Positions 33,563-40,393 of a DNA stretch of 64,000 bases are shown here, piece after piece. Position numbers and translations under genes: made by a program. How positions within the stretch are numbered: position 1 is the stretch's first letter; every line of letters begins with the position of its first letter. Below the pieces are notes generated by a model. That model did not search any database. It was not told the origin of the DNA and was given only the letters and a program-made list of their open reading frames with translations. Location: assembly GCF_014930365.1 (NCBI RefSeq), contig NZ_JABXWI010000001.1, positions 124,001-188,000 on the forward strand. The letters are read 5' to 3'. This DNA is from Streptomyces caniscabiei (lineage in GTDB: Bacteria; Actinomycetota; Actinomycetes; Streptomycetales; Streptomycetaceae).

Positions 33563-33853
33563 GTGGACGCTGCCATCGTCGGCCCCGTGCTCGTGCTCGT
33601 CGGCGTGCTGTCCGGATCGATCGTGGCGTACTTGGGGAAGCGAGCCGAGAACGCCACCACGCGCATCAACTCCGAGATGGATCAGATCCAGGAGGAGCGC
33701 AACAAGTACCTGTCTCAGGTGGACGGCCTGCAGACCAAGGTCGGTGAGAAGGATCGCCGGATCGAGGAGCTGCTGGAGCAGCGGCTCGCGGACCGGGAGA
33801 CGATCACTCGCCTCCGCATCAAGATCATGGAGTTGGGGGGCGATCCGTCGTGA
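33563..33853 (+). CDS. Membrane-anchored coiled-coil protein
   Basis: A 96-residue protein starting at GTG 33563 behind GGAGGAG. Residues 4-24 are one membrane helix and residues 27-85 a highly charged coiled coil ([37 protein letters not shown]). The next gene overlaps its stop by GTGA. In phages of Gram-positive hosts, one-helix coiled-coil proteins after the holin are candidate second holins or lysis-timing partners. No direct proof. Confidence 0.65.
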   Translation: MDAAIVGPVLVLVGVLSGSIVAYLGKRAENATTRINSEMDQIQEERNKYLSQVDGLQTKVGEKDRRIEELLEQRLADRETITRLRIKIMELGGDPS

Positions 33854-34536
33854 CCCGTACCGAACGGGCTCTCGCGGGACGGTGGCGGTGGATCGCCGTC
33901 TTCTGCTGGCTGATCGCCCTCTCGGGTGCGGCCGTGATCGGCTGGTCCTGGTACAGCGATCTGGCCGTCGAGGCGGACAAGCGCGGTGAGGCCGTGTCCA
34001 CGCTGGCGTCGGATGTACGGGTGCTCCGGGCGCAGGTCGAGGCGGCAGGCGGGACGCCGAAGGCACCGGATCCCAGCCAGGCCGTCGAGGACCTCGACGA
34101 CCGGACCCGCGTGCCCGTCCCCATCCCCGGCCCGCGCGGCCCCGAGGGCGAGCAGGGGGACCAGGGCGAGCCCGGTGTGCCGGGAGCGTCGGGCGACCCG
34201 GGTACGCCGGGGCAGGACGGCCGAGACGGTACGGATGGTGAGGCCGGCGCGCCGGGTGAGTCCGGGGCCGACGGCCCTGCCGGCCCTGCTGGTCCGCCTG
34301 GCCCACAGGGCGAGCCCGGGCCCCCGGGTGCCCAGGGCGAGGATGGTCAGCGGGGGGAGCCGGGCGAGCGTGGTCCGGCGGGTCCTGACTGCCCAGACGG
34401 GTACGAGCTGCAGGCGCCGGCCTGGGACCCGGACGCTCTGGTGTGCCGACGGACTGACGCTCCGGACGGCGGAAACGATCCTCAGCCGGATTCGCCGCTC
34501 GCGGTGGCCCTCGAGCCCCGACGACGGAACGCGTGA
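33850..34536 (+). CDS. Membrane protein with collagen-like triple-helix domain
   Basis: A 228-residue protein coupled to the coiled-coil gene. Residues 13-33 are one membrane helix, 36-65 a short coiled coil that may start trimer formation, and 94-180 consist of 29 unbroken Gly-X-Y triplets (start [10 protein letters not shown]). The C-terminal part has two Cys (DCPDGYEL and LVCRR) that may close a small domain. Collagen-like stretches in phages usually belong to fibres, but this one has a membrane anchor and stands in the lysis block, so it may project from the host cell or cell membrane. Function unknown. Confidence 0.8.
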   Translation: MTRTERALAGRWRWIAVFCWLIALSGAAVIGWSWYSDLAVEADKRGEAVSTLASDVRVLRAQVEAAGGTPKAPDPSQAVEDLDDRTRVPVPIPGPRGPEGEQGDQGEPGVPGASGDPGTPGQDGRDGTDGEAGAPGESGADGPAGPAGPPGPQGEPGPPGAQGEDGQRGEPGERGPAGPDCPDGYELQAPAWDPDALVCRRTDAPDGGNDPQPDSPLAVALEPRRRNA

Positions 34537-34543
34537 CGTGCGG

Positions 34544-34580
34544 CAGCCCTGTCCTCCTCAGCGGGAGGGCAGGGCTGTTT
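34544..34580 (+). terminator. End of late transcript
   Basis: CAGCCCTGTCCTCC pairs with GGGAGGGCAGGGCTG (34544-34577, one G-T pair), then TTTCG. It follows the last late gene by 8 bp. Confidence 0.85.
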
Positions 34581-34814
34581 CGTCGTTCCGGGGGTACAGG
34601 GCCAGTCGTGATGGAGGCCACTTTGCCGGGTGCTGGGTGAACGAGGGTTCGTGTTGGTGCGTGTCTATGTGTAGAGAAGTGTGCTGTTGTGTTTCGGGGA
34701 ATCGTTATCAGCCGAGGGTTGGACACGGCTGGACAACGGCGCCTGATCACGTCGTATTGTGGCGACACGCTTCCCATCGGCGTGCAGATGCTGACAAGAC
34801 GTGCACATAGGGAC

Positions 34815-34845
34815 GGGGGTGGACAGCCGATGGCCATCCACCCCC
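34815..34845 (-). terminator. Hairpin after leftward gene
   Basis: GGGGGTGGA (34815-34823) and TCCACCCCC (34837-34845), 13-nt loop, about 48 bp beyond the end of the leftward gene at 34893. The rest of the gap 34581-34892 is less GC-rich than its surroundings and shows no credible gene. Confidence 0.5.
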
Positions 34846-34892
34846 GGGTGGAGAATGTCGGCCCAGGTGGTTGCCCCCACCAAGGCCGACGG

Positions 34893-35099
34893 TCAGGACG
34901 CCTGGGCGATGTCCATGACGAGGGTGCGGTAAGCGCACTTACTCTTGTGGTCGAACCCAGTGCACGTCGGTGGGAACGTGTCGCCCACCTCGAAGTGGTT
35001 GATCAGGCCGTCCTGATCGGCCCAGTGACCGGTCTGCGGGCATCGCTGCCCTGTCTTCCACGTTCCGTTCGGCCCCAGGGGCCGATGCTTCTTTCGCAT
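34893..35099 (-). CDS. Small YjzC-like protein
   Basis: A 68-residue protein read leftward from ATG 35099 behind AGAAAGGA. The pattern GTWKTGQRCPQTGHWADQDG and HFEVGDTFPPT recalls the short YjzC-type proteins (gain of Gly-Gly and an FPPT end) that are common in Firmicutes and actinobacteria, of unknown role. Two further Cys (CTGF, KCAY) could bind metal. It is divergent from the Zn-ribbon gene at 35147, sharing a 47-bp promoter region. The proposal rests on a short pattern. Confidence 0.6.
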   Translation of the reverse strand: MRKKHRPLGPNGTWKTGQRCPQTGHWADQDGLINHFEVGDTFPPTCTGFDHKSKCAYRTLVMDIAQAS

Positions 35100-35146
35100 C
35101 TTGATCCTTTCTTGTTCACGCCTCAGCCGACTGTCGGGAGGACGCT

Positions 35147-35380
35147 GTGTCGAACGTGATCGATCTGGCCAGCCGGGGGACCACGCCCGAAGGGGCGGGC
35201 CGGGAACCGGCGTTCTGCGGGAATTGCGGAGGCCAGTGGTTCGAGTTGAAGGGGAACCATCCGAAGATGCCGGAGAACGGGGCCCTCACTCTGCGTGCGG
35301 ACGGGACCGTGAGCGGGTACGGCGGAACGCCGCATTGCGTGGCGTGCGGCACCGTGTGGAGCGGTAACTCCGGGCGGTGA
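35147..35380 (+). CDS. Small zinc-ribbon phage protein
   Basis: A 77-residue protein from GTG 35147 behind GGGAGGA. Two C-x2-C pairs, CGNC (about 24-27) and CVAC (about 64-67), with a Trp next to the first (GGQWFEL) define a zinc ribbon. Such proteins are widespread in Streptomyces phages. It is followed by the structured-RNA candidate at 35419. Function unknown. Confidence 0.7.
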   Translation: MSNVIDLASRGTTPEGAGREPAFCGNCGGQWFELKGNHPKMPENGALTLRADGTVSGYGGTPHCVACGTVWSGNSGR

Positions 35381-35418
35381 TACCCGGCTTCCGGCCGTGC
35401 AGGCCAGGGCAGTAGACT

Positions 35419-35497
35419 GGCTGTCAGCAGCCACGGGGACTCCTACTCCTCGTGCGGCCCCGGACTTGGCGTTGGCCCGCCAGCCGGGGCGTTGCTG
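35419..35497 (+). ncRNA. Candidate structured small RNA with SD-like anti-sequence loop
   Basis: A TAGACT box at 35413-35418 lies in the right place for a -10. Then three adjacent hairpins: GGCTG-TCAG-CAGCC (35419-35432), CACGGGGA-CTCCTAC-TCCTCGTG (35432-35454) and a compound terminator GCCCCGG/CCGGGGC (35457-35490) with an inner TGGCG/CGCCA stem and a T-rich end. The second loop shows CTCCT, complementary to the Shine-Dalgarno core. No protein frame fits. It may be a small RNA that blocks ribosome sites, or a leader of the zinc-ribbon transcript's tail. Confidence 0.5.
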
Positions 35498-35596
35498 TTT
35501 GTGGGCCGCGTCACGCGGCGTGATCAAGGCTAGCGCACACGTTCGGTTTGCGGGTGAAGTCGCAACTCGCAACCGATACAGGAGAGTCCGGGGCAT

Positions 35597-35617
35597 AGGC
35601 CGCGTAACGGGCGGCCT
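35597..35617. terminator. Perfect 7-bp hairpin
   Basis: AGGCCGC (35597-35603), 7-nt loop, GCGGCCT (35611-35617). It lies in the gene-poor stretch 35491-35735, which otherwise contains an imperfect inverted repeat at about 35544-35575 and no credible gene. Confidence 0.4.
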
Positions 35618-35643
35618 TCCGGGAGTCGTTGTTGTCCGCCGAT

Positions 35644-35682
35644 GGCCCTCGTTCTCCCTACCGGGAGGGCGAGGGCCGTTTC
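35644..35682 (+). terminator. Terminator-like hairpin
   Basis: GGCCCTCGTTCTCCC pairs with GGGAGGGCGAGGGCC (35644-35677), then GTTTCG. The layout and T-tract match the terminator at 34544. Confidence 0.75.
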
Positions 35683-35735
35683 GTCATGTCCGGGCCGCGC
35701 GTTGTTCCGTGTGATCGCGTGGGTGAGCAGAGGAG

Positions 35736-35927
35736 ATGACGATGTCGTACCGCCCGTACCCGAACGTCGAGCGGGCGCTGCGACGGGTTCGTCGGGGCCG
35801 GGCGTCCTCGAGTCAGGCGGCCGCGCTGGCGGTAGTACCGTTCGCCCGGAGGGTTTCTCGTACCGAGGTAGTGGAGTCGTTCCCGGTCGGGCACCGCGTG
35901 ATGTCGACCCGTCGACTTGGCAGCTGA
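35736..35927 (+). CDS. Short basic protein, possible gene
   Basis: A 63-residue frame at ATG 35736 (or 35742), behind AGAGGAGA. The start SYRPYPNVERALRRV resembles a short protein seen repeatedly in Streptomyces phages and plasmids, with an Arg-rich helix. The second half is less convincing and may be a shortened or frameshifted end. Convergent to the next leftward frame. Low certainty. Confidence 0.4.
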   Translation: MTMSYRPYPNVERALRRVRRGRASSSQAAALAVVPFARRVSRTEVVESFPVGHRVMSTRRLGS

Positions 35928-35939
35928 GGGGGAGGTAGA

Positions 35940-36078
35940 TCAGGCGGCCTCGGTGTAGGCGGGGCAGAGCTGGCCGGCATCTCCAGTGACCACCGATCGG
36001 AATGCCGCAGTCAGCGCAGAGCCGTCGAGGGGTGAGCCGCTCCTCGGGGCGGCAGTAGATCCGCTGCACGTCGTCCAT
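35940..36078 (-). pseudogene. Possible frameshifted zinc-finger gene
   Basis: From ATG 36078 leftward the frame gives IYCRPEERLTPRRLCADCG, a good zinc-knuckle start, but then runs on without a normal end. One base out of register it would end as LCPAYTEAA at 35940, which mirrors the end of the intact gene at 36403 (LHPTYAEAA). This suggests a one-base error or decay near 36000. It could also be a real longer protein. Confidence 0.35.
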
Positions 36079-36135
36079 GTCGCGACGATGACACGGATTC
36101 AGTGTGCTGTCTGAGGAGCCATCCCCTGTCACACG

Positions 36136-36339
36136 TCAGGAGGTCTGCGCCGTGTGTCGCACGGTCTTCTTCAGCCCCATCTCGACCGTGTGCCGGTCGA
36201 GTCCGGCGGCGGTGGCGAACTCGGAGATGGCGGCTTGGACGGCGCCGGCGGTGGCGATGGTGAGTTGCCCGGCCTGGATCTCTTGCCAGGCGGCGGTCTC
36301 CAGTTCGATCAGGTCGTTCGGGTATTCGATGTTGCTCAC
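36136..36339 (-). CDS. Short helical hypothetical protein
   Basis: A 67-residue protein read leftward, with ATG or GTG near 36339. It starts SNIEYPNDLIELETAAWQEI and continues as two helices with many alanines (TAGAVQAAISEFATAAG) and a basic end (KKTVRHTAQ). The codon pattern is that of a coding region. It is likely co-transcribed with the leftward gene 36403. Unknown function. Confidence 0.6.
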   Translation of the reverse strand: MSNIEYPNDLIELETAAWQEIQAGQLTIATAGAVQAAISEFATAAGLDRHTVEMGLKKTVRHTAQTS

Positions 36340-36402
36340 GTGACGGAATTGTAAGTGGCGGTGTCAGATGCCCCGCCGGGTGGCGCGCCGTCCGGCTGGT
36401 GG

Positions 36403-36600
36403 TCAGGCGGCTTCGGCGTAGGTGGGGTGGAGGCGTCGTTCGGCTGCGTCGGCGTGGGCCCAGGCGGTGACGAGTTGCTCGTACTCGGCGCGTTCGTGGG
36501 GGCGGAGGTAGCCGCCGGAGTTGTGGAAGAGGGCTCGGATCCGGGTGTTGATGTCGGCCGCGGACCGCACGGAACCACGGTAGGGGAGGTCGGTGGGCAT
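36403..36600 (-). CDS. Short hypothetical protein
   Basis: A 65-residue protein from ATG 36600. It is helical (AADINTRIRALFHNSGGYL, ERAEYEQLVTAWAHADAAERR) and ends in HPTYAEAA, very like the end of the possible pseudogene at 35940; the last 28 bp of the two agree at about 24 positions. The start lies 71 bp from the divergent HAD gene. Unknown role. Confidence 0.6.
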   Translation of the reverse strand: MPTDLPYRGSVRSAADINTRIRALFHNSGGYLRPHERAEYEQLVTAWAHADAAERRLHPTYAEAA

Positions 36601-36671
36601 CCATACAGAGTACGGCGAAGGGGTGACAGAGCCTCGGGAATCGGGCAGAGGAGCGCGGGTACTCTGCCCGC

Positions 36672-37313
36672 ATGATCCGCACGGTGGCCTTCGATATCGG
36701 CGAGACCATGACCCGCGATGACCGCTACTGGAACTCGTGGGCCGACTGGCTCGGCGTGCCCCGTCACACTCTGTCCGCGCTGGTGGGTGCGGTCGTCGCC
36801 CAAGGGCTCGACAACGCCGAGGCCGTACGCCGTGTGCGCCCTGGTGTCGACATTCAGGCCGAATACCGTGCCCGCGAGGCCGCAGGCCGTGGCGAGGCCC
36901 TCGACGAGACGGATCTGTACGACGATGTCCGCCCCGCCCTTACCGCGCTGCGTCAGCTCGGCGTCCGCGTCATCATCGCCGGGAACCAGACCGCCCGCAT
37001 CGGCCAGCTGCTGCGCGGACTCGGCCTCCCCGCCGACCTGATCGCCACCTCGGCTGAGTGGGGCGTGGCCAAGCCGGACCCACAGTTCTTCACGCGGGTC
37101 CTCGAGGTGGCGCACTCCGCTCCCAGCGAGACCCTGTACGTCGGTGACCACCCCGCCAACGACATCTTCCCGGCTAAGCAGGCCGGCCTGCTCGCCGCGC
37201 ATATCCGGCGCGGGCCGTGGGGCCATCTGTGGGCGGACGACCCGGAGGTGGCCGCAGCCGCGGACTGGCGGATCGAGTCGCTCACCGATCTGATCGCGCT
37301 TGCCGGGAAGTGA
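36672..37313 (+). CDS. HAD-superfamily hydrolase
   Basis: A 213-residue protein. Motif I is FDIGETM (residues 7-13), with the usual second Asp replaced by Gly, as in some HAD-IA members; motif II is IIAGNQT (about 100-106); motif III has Lys in GVAKPDPQFF (about 130-139); motif IV is VGDHPANDI (about 156-164). The cap between motifs I and II is helical. The changed first motif allows phosphatase but may alter acid-base chemistry. It is followed by a strong terminator and then a regulator. Phosphatase or haloacid-type hydrolase; substrate unknown, likely cargo. Confidence 0.8.
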   Translation: MIRTVAFDIGETMTRDDRYWNSWADWLGVPRHTLSALVGAVVAQGLDNAEAVRRVRPGVDIQAEYRAREAAGRGEALDETDLYDDVRPALTALRQLGVRVIIAGNQTARIGQLLRGLGLPADLIATSAEWGVAKPDPQFFTRVLEVAHSAPSETLYVGDHPANDIFPAKQAGLLAAHIRRGPWGHLWADDPEVAAAADWRIESLTDLIALAGK

Positions 37314-37314
37314 G

Positions 37315-37345
37315 ACGGCCCCGACAGCCGGGCTGTCGGGGCCGT
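37315..37345 (+). terminator. Rho-independent terminator of HAD gene
   Basis: ACGGCCCCGACAG (37315-37327) and CTGTCGGGGCCGT (37333-37345) form a perfect 13-bp stem, 5-nt loop, 2 bp after the stop. Confidence 0.85.
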
Positions 37346-37409
37346 TCGCGTATCCGGCGGGTCACCGCGCGGGTACGGTTCGGAGTGGACGCCCCGAACT
37401 GGAGCCAGT

Positions 37410-38591
37410 ATGCCCGCCAACACCATGCGCGAGGTGGGTCAACGCGTTGCCGCCACCCGTCGCGCTCACAGAATGACTCAACAGCAGCTGTCGGAAGTCT
37501 CGTTCGTCTCCCTGTCCATGCTCCGAAAGATCGAGCGGGGGGTCAGATTCCCGGGTGACGACACCCTGGACGCTCTCGCTGCGGCACTAAACGTCGACCC
37601 GAGCCGCCTCCTTTCCGGGCAACAGCGCACCGACAGCCGGGTGCACGAGGCGCTGCCCGCCATCTCGGCCGCCCTCGCTTCTCACGATGATCCCGACGAT
37701 GGCCCGGTCCGCCCGTTGCACGAGCTGCAGCAGTCTGTCGCGGACGCCGTCGACTGGCGGCTCGCTGCGCAGTACGTCCAGATCAGCCGGCACATCCCCG
37801 ACCTCCTCGCCGAACTGGCCCGCGCTCTCCACATCGCACCGCCAGACCAACGCGCCCAGACGGCTTCGCTGCTCGTGAACGCCTACCGGTGCGCCGACGC
37901 TGTGGCCTACAAGTTCGGCGCCCGTGACCTCTCCGCCCGCCTCATCGACGCCATGCGGTCGACCGTGGCCGAGGCCCAGGACCCGTTCCTCGAGGCGTCC
38001 GTCGCCTACGTCCGCACGGAGGTGTTCTTCGCCGCTCGCGCCCATCGGCCTGGCCTGCGCGCCCTGGAACGGGCCATCGACGCCAGCCCGTCCCCGGACT
38101 CACCGACGGCGGCCGCGGCGCGCGGCGCCCTGCACATGCGGGCTGCGGTCATCGCTAGTCGGGCCGCCAACCCGGACGCCGCCGACATTCACATGCGCGA
38201 GGCGGCCGAGCTCGGCGAGAAGGTCCCGGAGGACGTCTACCAGGGCACGGCGTTCGGCCCCGACAGCGTCAACGTCCACAAGGTGTCCGTCGCCGTCGGC
38301 CTCGGGGACGACCACGTCCAAGACGCGCTCGACGTCGCCAGCGACTGGAAGCCACCAGAGGATCTTCCGGCCGAGCGGCGCTCCGGCTTCTACATCGAAC
38401 TCGGCCGCGCCCAGCTCTGGGCCGGCCTGGCGGACGATGCGTTCGAGTCGTTGAAGGTGGCGCGCAGGATCGCGCCGCAGCACACCCGCGGGCACCGGTG
38501 GGCCCGGGAGGACGCGGCCACCCTGCGTCGGCTGAAGCGGGCGGATGCCGAGTCGTTGACGTCGTTCGCGGAGTGGATCGGCGCCGTCTGA
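37410..38591 (+). CDS. XRE-family regulator with TPR-like C-terminal domain
   Basis: A 393-residue protein. Residues 8-62 form an XRE helix-turn-helix (VGQRVAATRRAHRMTQQQLS, LSMLRKIERGVRFPGDDTL). The remaining 300 residues are helical repeats of TPR type (PDLLAELARALHIAPP, ARGALHMRAAVIASRAANPD), as in Streptomyces regulators that bind a signal or peptide. ATG 37410 follows CCAGT without a clear ribosome site. A 23-bp palindrome 1 bp after its stop is a probable operator for the following four-gene operon. It may be a lysogeny or signal-dependent regulator. Confidence 0.8.
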   Translation: MPANTMREVGQRVAATRRAHRMTQQQLSEVSFVSLSMLRKIERGVRFPGDDTLDALAAALNVDPSRLLSGQQRTDSRVHEALPAISAALASHDDPDDGPVRPLHELQQSVADAVDWRLAAQYVQISRHIPDLLAELARALHIAPPDQRAQTASLLVNAYRCADAVAYKFGARDLSARLIDAMRSTVAEAQDPFLEASVAYVRTEVFFAARAHRPGLRALERAIDASPSPDSPTAAAARGALHMRAAVIASRAANPDAADIHMREAAELGEKVPEDVYQGTAFGPDSVNVHKVSVAVGLGDDHVQDALDVASDWKPPEDLPAERRSGFYIELGRAQLWAGLADDAFESLKVARRIAPQHTRGHRWAREDAATLRRLKRADAESLTSFAEWIGAV

Positions 38592-38592
38592 G

Positions 38593-38624
38593 CTTGTGTC
38601 ACCGGGTGACACAAGGTGTGTCAC
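38593..38624. promoter_or_regulatory. 23-bp palindrome plus third half-site
   Basis: CTTGTGTCACC-G-GGTGACACAAG (38593-38615) is perfect with 11-bp arms, and TGTGTCAC repeats at 38617-38624. It lies between the XRE/TPR gene and the genes at 38688-39515. A two-plus-one site arrangement fits a regulated operator better than a terminator. Confidence 0.6.
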
Positions 38625-38687
38625 TTGTGGCCCTTGCAGGGGCCCATCATCTGTCTGTCCACACCGAACAGGCAGATGGGAACGGGG

Positions 38688-38882
38688 ATGAGCACAGCTG
38701 AACCGGCCACACCGGTTCTGGTCCAGGGCCCGGTGAGCATAGCTCGGCGGCATGGTGAAGCCTGCTTCCACTGCGGCGCCGTCGCCCGGACGCTGCAGGC
38801 GGACGGCTGCATCACCGTGGCCGGCAGCGAGCGCGTGTGGCCGATCGTCACGTGCGGCTGCCGAAGGCTGGGGGTGACATGA
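38688..38882 (+). CDS. Small Cys-containing protein
   Basis: A 64-residue protein from ATG 38688, behind GGGAACGGGG. It contains CFHCG (about 26-30) and TCGCRR near the end, two possible half-sites for zinc. First of four overlapping genes (38688, 38879, 39106, 39333). Such small zinc proteins accompany XRE regulators in Streptomyces. Function unknown. Confidence 0.6.
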   Translation: MSTAEPATPVLVQGPVSIARRHGEACFHCGAVARTLQADGCITVAGSERVWPIVTCGCRRLGVT

Positions 38883-39109
38883 GGATGGCCTCGTACAAGC
38901 CGGCCATCGGCGAGACCGTCGAGGACACCAGCCGCAATCAGGTCGGCAGGGTCATGGGGCACGAGGGGCCGTACGTGCAGCTCCGACCCGTGGGCGGCGG
39001 CCGGGAGTGGGACGCGGAGCCGAGGGCTCTACGGCGTCTGACGTTGAGCGAGGGCTTGAGCGCGGGTGTGGCGGAGGCGAATGCCCGGTCACGGGGTGAG
39101 CTCGCATGA
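38879..39109 (+). CDS. Small conserved-type protein
   Basis: A 76-residue protein whose ATG overlaps the previous stop (ATGA). The pattern KPAIGETVEDTSRNQVGRVMGHEGPYVQLRP matches short beta-barrel-like proteins found in Streptomyces genomes beside regulators; GGGREWDAEP follows. No catalytic motif. Coupled to the next gene by 4 nt. Confidence 0.65.
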   Translation: MRMASYKPAIGETVEDTSRNQVGRVMGHEGPYVQLRPVGGGREWDAEPRALRRLTLSEGLSAGVAEANARSRGELA

Positions 39110-39336
39110 CCGCGCTACCTGCCCCGCCGCCAACGTCCGAGCTGACGTACGGCCAGTACCAAGGGTTCAACTGCTGCTGGTGCAACGTTGAGCTGACGAC
39201 CGGAGCGGTTGAGGCCGGCGTATCGCGTGGTGGTGTCGGCGCCCACGTCCACGACAACACCGTGTACGCCTGCCCCGACTGCGCCGAAGAGCGCGGGCTG
39301 ACGGCGGGCCGCCCCCGGAAGGTGAGGAAGCCGTGA
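39106..39336 (+). CDS. Small zinc-binding protein
   Basis: A 76-residue protein coupled to both neighbours. It carries CCWCN (about 23-27) and CPDC (about 56-59), a likely zinc finger, with a His pair (AHVHD) between, and ends in a basic tail (RPRKVRKP). Role unknown; part of the XRE-linked four-gene operon. Confidence 0.65.
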   Translation: MTALPAPPPTSELTYGQYQGFNCCWCNVELTTGAVEAGVSRGGVGAHVHDNTVYACPDCAEERGLTAGRPRKVRKP

Positions 39337-39515
39337 CCAAGCCGAAGCCGAAGCTGAGGGCCCCCGAGCAGATTCCGGCTGCGCCCCGTGGGCTGGGCGG
39401 CTACTGCTGGGCCGAGCACCGGAAGACGTACGTCCACTGCACCGAACCGATCGGGCACGAGGCCCGCAACCCCGAGCACTACCACGCCTACTCGCAAACG
39501 AGCTGGCGTGACTGA
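39333..39515 (+). CDS. Short Cys/His-rich protein
   Basis: A 60-residue protein, GTG 39333 overlapping the stop of the previous gene. It has GYCWAEH, VHCTEPIGHEARNPEHYHAY: one Cys-His pair and several His that could hold zinc. It is the last gene of the operon and has a basic start (KPKPKLR). Unknown function. Confidence 0.6.
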   Translation: MTKPKPKLRAPEQIPAAPRGLGGYCWAEHRKTYVHCTEPIGHEARNPEHYHAYSQTSWRD

Positions 39516-39618
39516 TCCCCTCGACGCCGGCCGATTCCCGGTAGTCGAGGCGGCCGCCCCGCGCTGGGGGCGTGCCTGGGTGGGCCCGCCGCTGACGTCC
39601 CCCGTCGCGGCGGCGGGC

Positions 39619-39864
39619 TCACCGAACGAGGTTCGCGAGCGGGACCTCGAGCGCGCGGGCGAGTCGAAGCAAAGTCTTGGTGCTGGGGTTGCTGCGACCG
39701 GCCTCGATCTCTTGGAGGGTCCAGCGGCTGATCCCGGCAGCCAGATAGAGGCGCTCCTGGGTGAGGTTCTGGCGAAGGCGCTCGGCTCGGATGTGGTCGC
39801 CGATGATGCGGAGCCGGTCCTGGACCCAGTCGTCGTCATCAGATGGAGCGTGCACCTCGTACAC
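39619..39864 (-). CDS. Small XRE-family regulator
   Basis: An 81-residue protein from GTG 39864, read leftward. Residues 22-77 are a complete XRE helix-turn-helix (IGDHIRAERLRQNLTQERLY, WTLQEIEAGRSNPSTKTLLR). It has no C-terminal domain, as in Cro-like phage repressors. A palindrome at 39892-39907 lies 28 bp upstream of the start and could be its own operator. It is the last gene before the attachment site and the only strand-reversed one in this end, a normal place for a lysogeny-expressed regulator. Confidence 0.8.
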   Translation of the reverse strand: MYEVHAPSDDDDWVQDRLRIIGDHIRAERLRQNLTQERLYLAAGISRWTLQEIEAGRSNPSTKTLLRLARALEVPLANLVR

Positions 39865-39891
39865 GCTCAGGCTTGCCGTGATCGTTAGTCA

Positions 39892-39907
39892 GCCAGGCAT
39901 ACCTGGC
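39892..39907. promoter_or_regulatory. Palindromic operator near XRE start
   Basis: GCCAGG-CATA-CCTGGC, perfect 6-bp arms with a 4-bp centre, upstream of the leftward XRE gene. Confidence 0.5.
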
Positions 39908-40034
39908 ATTGTGTGATCTTGAAGTTTGGGGGTAGCTGGGATAGGGCCCGCACACACCCCCGGGTATGGGCGGGCGCCACCCCCCCACGCAAACTGCCGG
40001 GCTGTATGGATTGGCCCCCTCGCAGCCCCGGCAG

Positions 40035-40065
40035 AGGAGCGGCCTCACGCGATGAGGCCGCTCCT
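40035..40065. terminator. Strong hairpin near the prophage end
   Basis: AGGAGCGGCCTCA (40035-40047), 5-nt loop, TGAGGCCGCTCCT (40053-40065), 13 perfect bp. No gene was found in the surrounding 39908-40299; the hairpin may insulate the attachment region. Confidence 0.7.
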
Positions 40066-40299
40066 TCGTTGCTAGGCTCTTGCCCTGAGTACTTCTCGCG
40101 CACGTCTCGCGATTCTGGGTGTGAACTGGGTGTGGACCTTCGACACCCAGGAGTCATTCAGGGGTGTCGGAGAAGTGCCGGACAAGTCCATGAGTCCGCG
40201 CAGCGCCTTGAACTAACAGCCCCTGACCTGCGGTTAACCTCGGTTACGGTGCAGGTCGCAGGGGGTGGCGAGTGAGAACCGACTTCCCGGCCCTCTGTA

Positions 40300-40341
40300 T
40301 TCGGGACGAAGAGGTCGTGGGTTCAAATCCCGCCACCCCGA
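40300..40341 (+). other. Prophage attachment site: 3' half of tRNA-Pro(CGG)
   Basis: From the anticodon loop TTCGGGA (40300-40306, anticodon CGG) the sequence continues as an anticodon-stem 3' strand, variable loop AGGTC, T arm GTGGG-TTCAAAT-CCCGC (40317-40333) and acceptor CACCCCG plus discriminator A (40334-40341). CCA is not encoded, as usual in Streptomyces. The matching 5' half is absent upstream, so this is a remnant of the target at one end of the prophage, not a working tRNA gene. The core starts near the anticodon loop; its exact length needs the other end. Confidence 0.85.
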
Positions 40342-40356
40342 CAGTGAAGTACCAGG

Positions 40357-40393
40357 TCAGGGGCCTGATCCGCTTAGCGGGTCGGGCCCCTGA
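40357..40393 (+). terminator. Terminator of the original tRNA-Pro gene
   Basis: TCAGGGGCC (40357-40365) and GGCCCCTGA (40385-40393) continue inward as TGATCCGC/GCGGGTCG around TTA, a stem of about 16 bp. It stays with the tRNA 3' end, while the tRNA promoter was moved to the far side by the prophage. The rest of 40394-40644 shows no gene. Confidence 0.75.

Larger units (their letters stand above)
1..40341. mobile_element. Siphovirus-type prophage, left end outside window
   Basis: Gene order terminase, portal, head, connector, tail, tape measure, fibre, endolysin, holin is that of a long-tailed phage. The right border is the 3' half of a tRNA-Pro gene at 40300-40341 whose 5' half is missing here, the usual mark of integration into a tRNA gene. 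No integrase lies in the window; it is expected near the left end, where a complete tRNA-Pro should also stand. All structural genes look intact, with no stop or frameshift in a core virion gene, so the prophage could be functional, but the unseen left part prevents a firm statement. Confidence 0.9.

Noticed and set aside
40261..40341. A full tRNA-Pro gene at the attachment site
   Set aside because: The sequence upstream of the anticodon loop does not pair with the acceptor, D or anticodon stems; only the 3' half is present.
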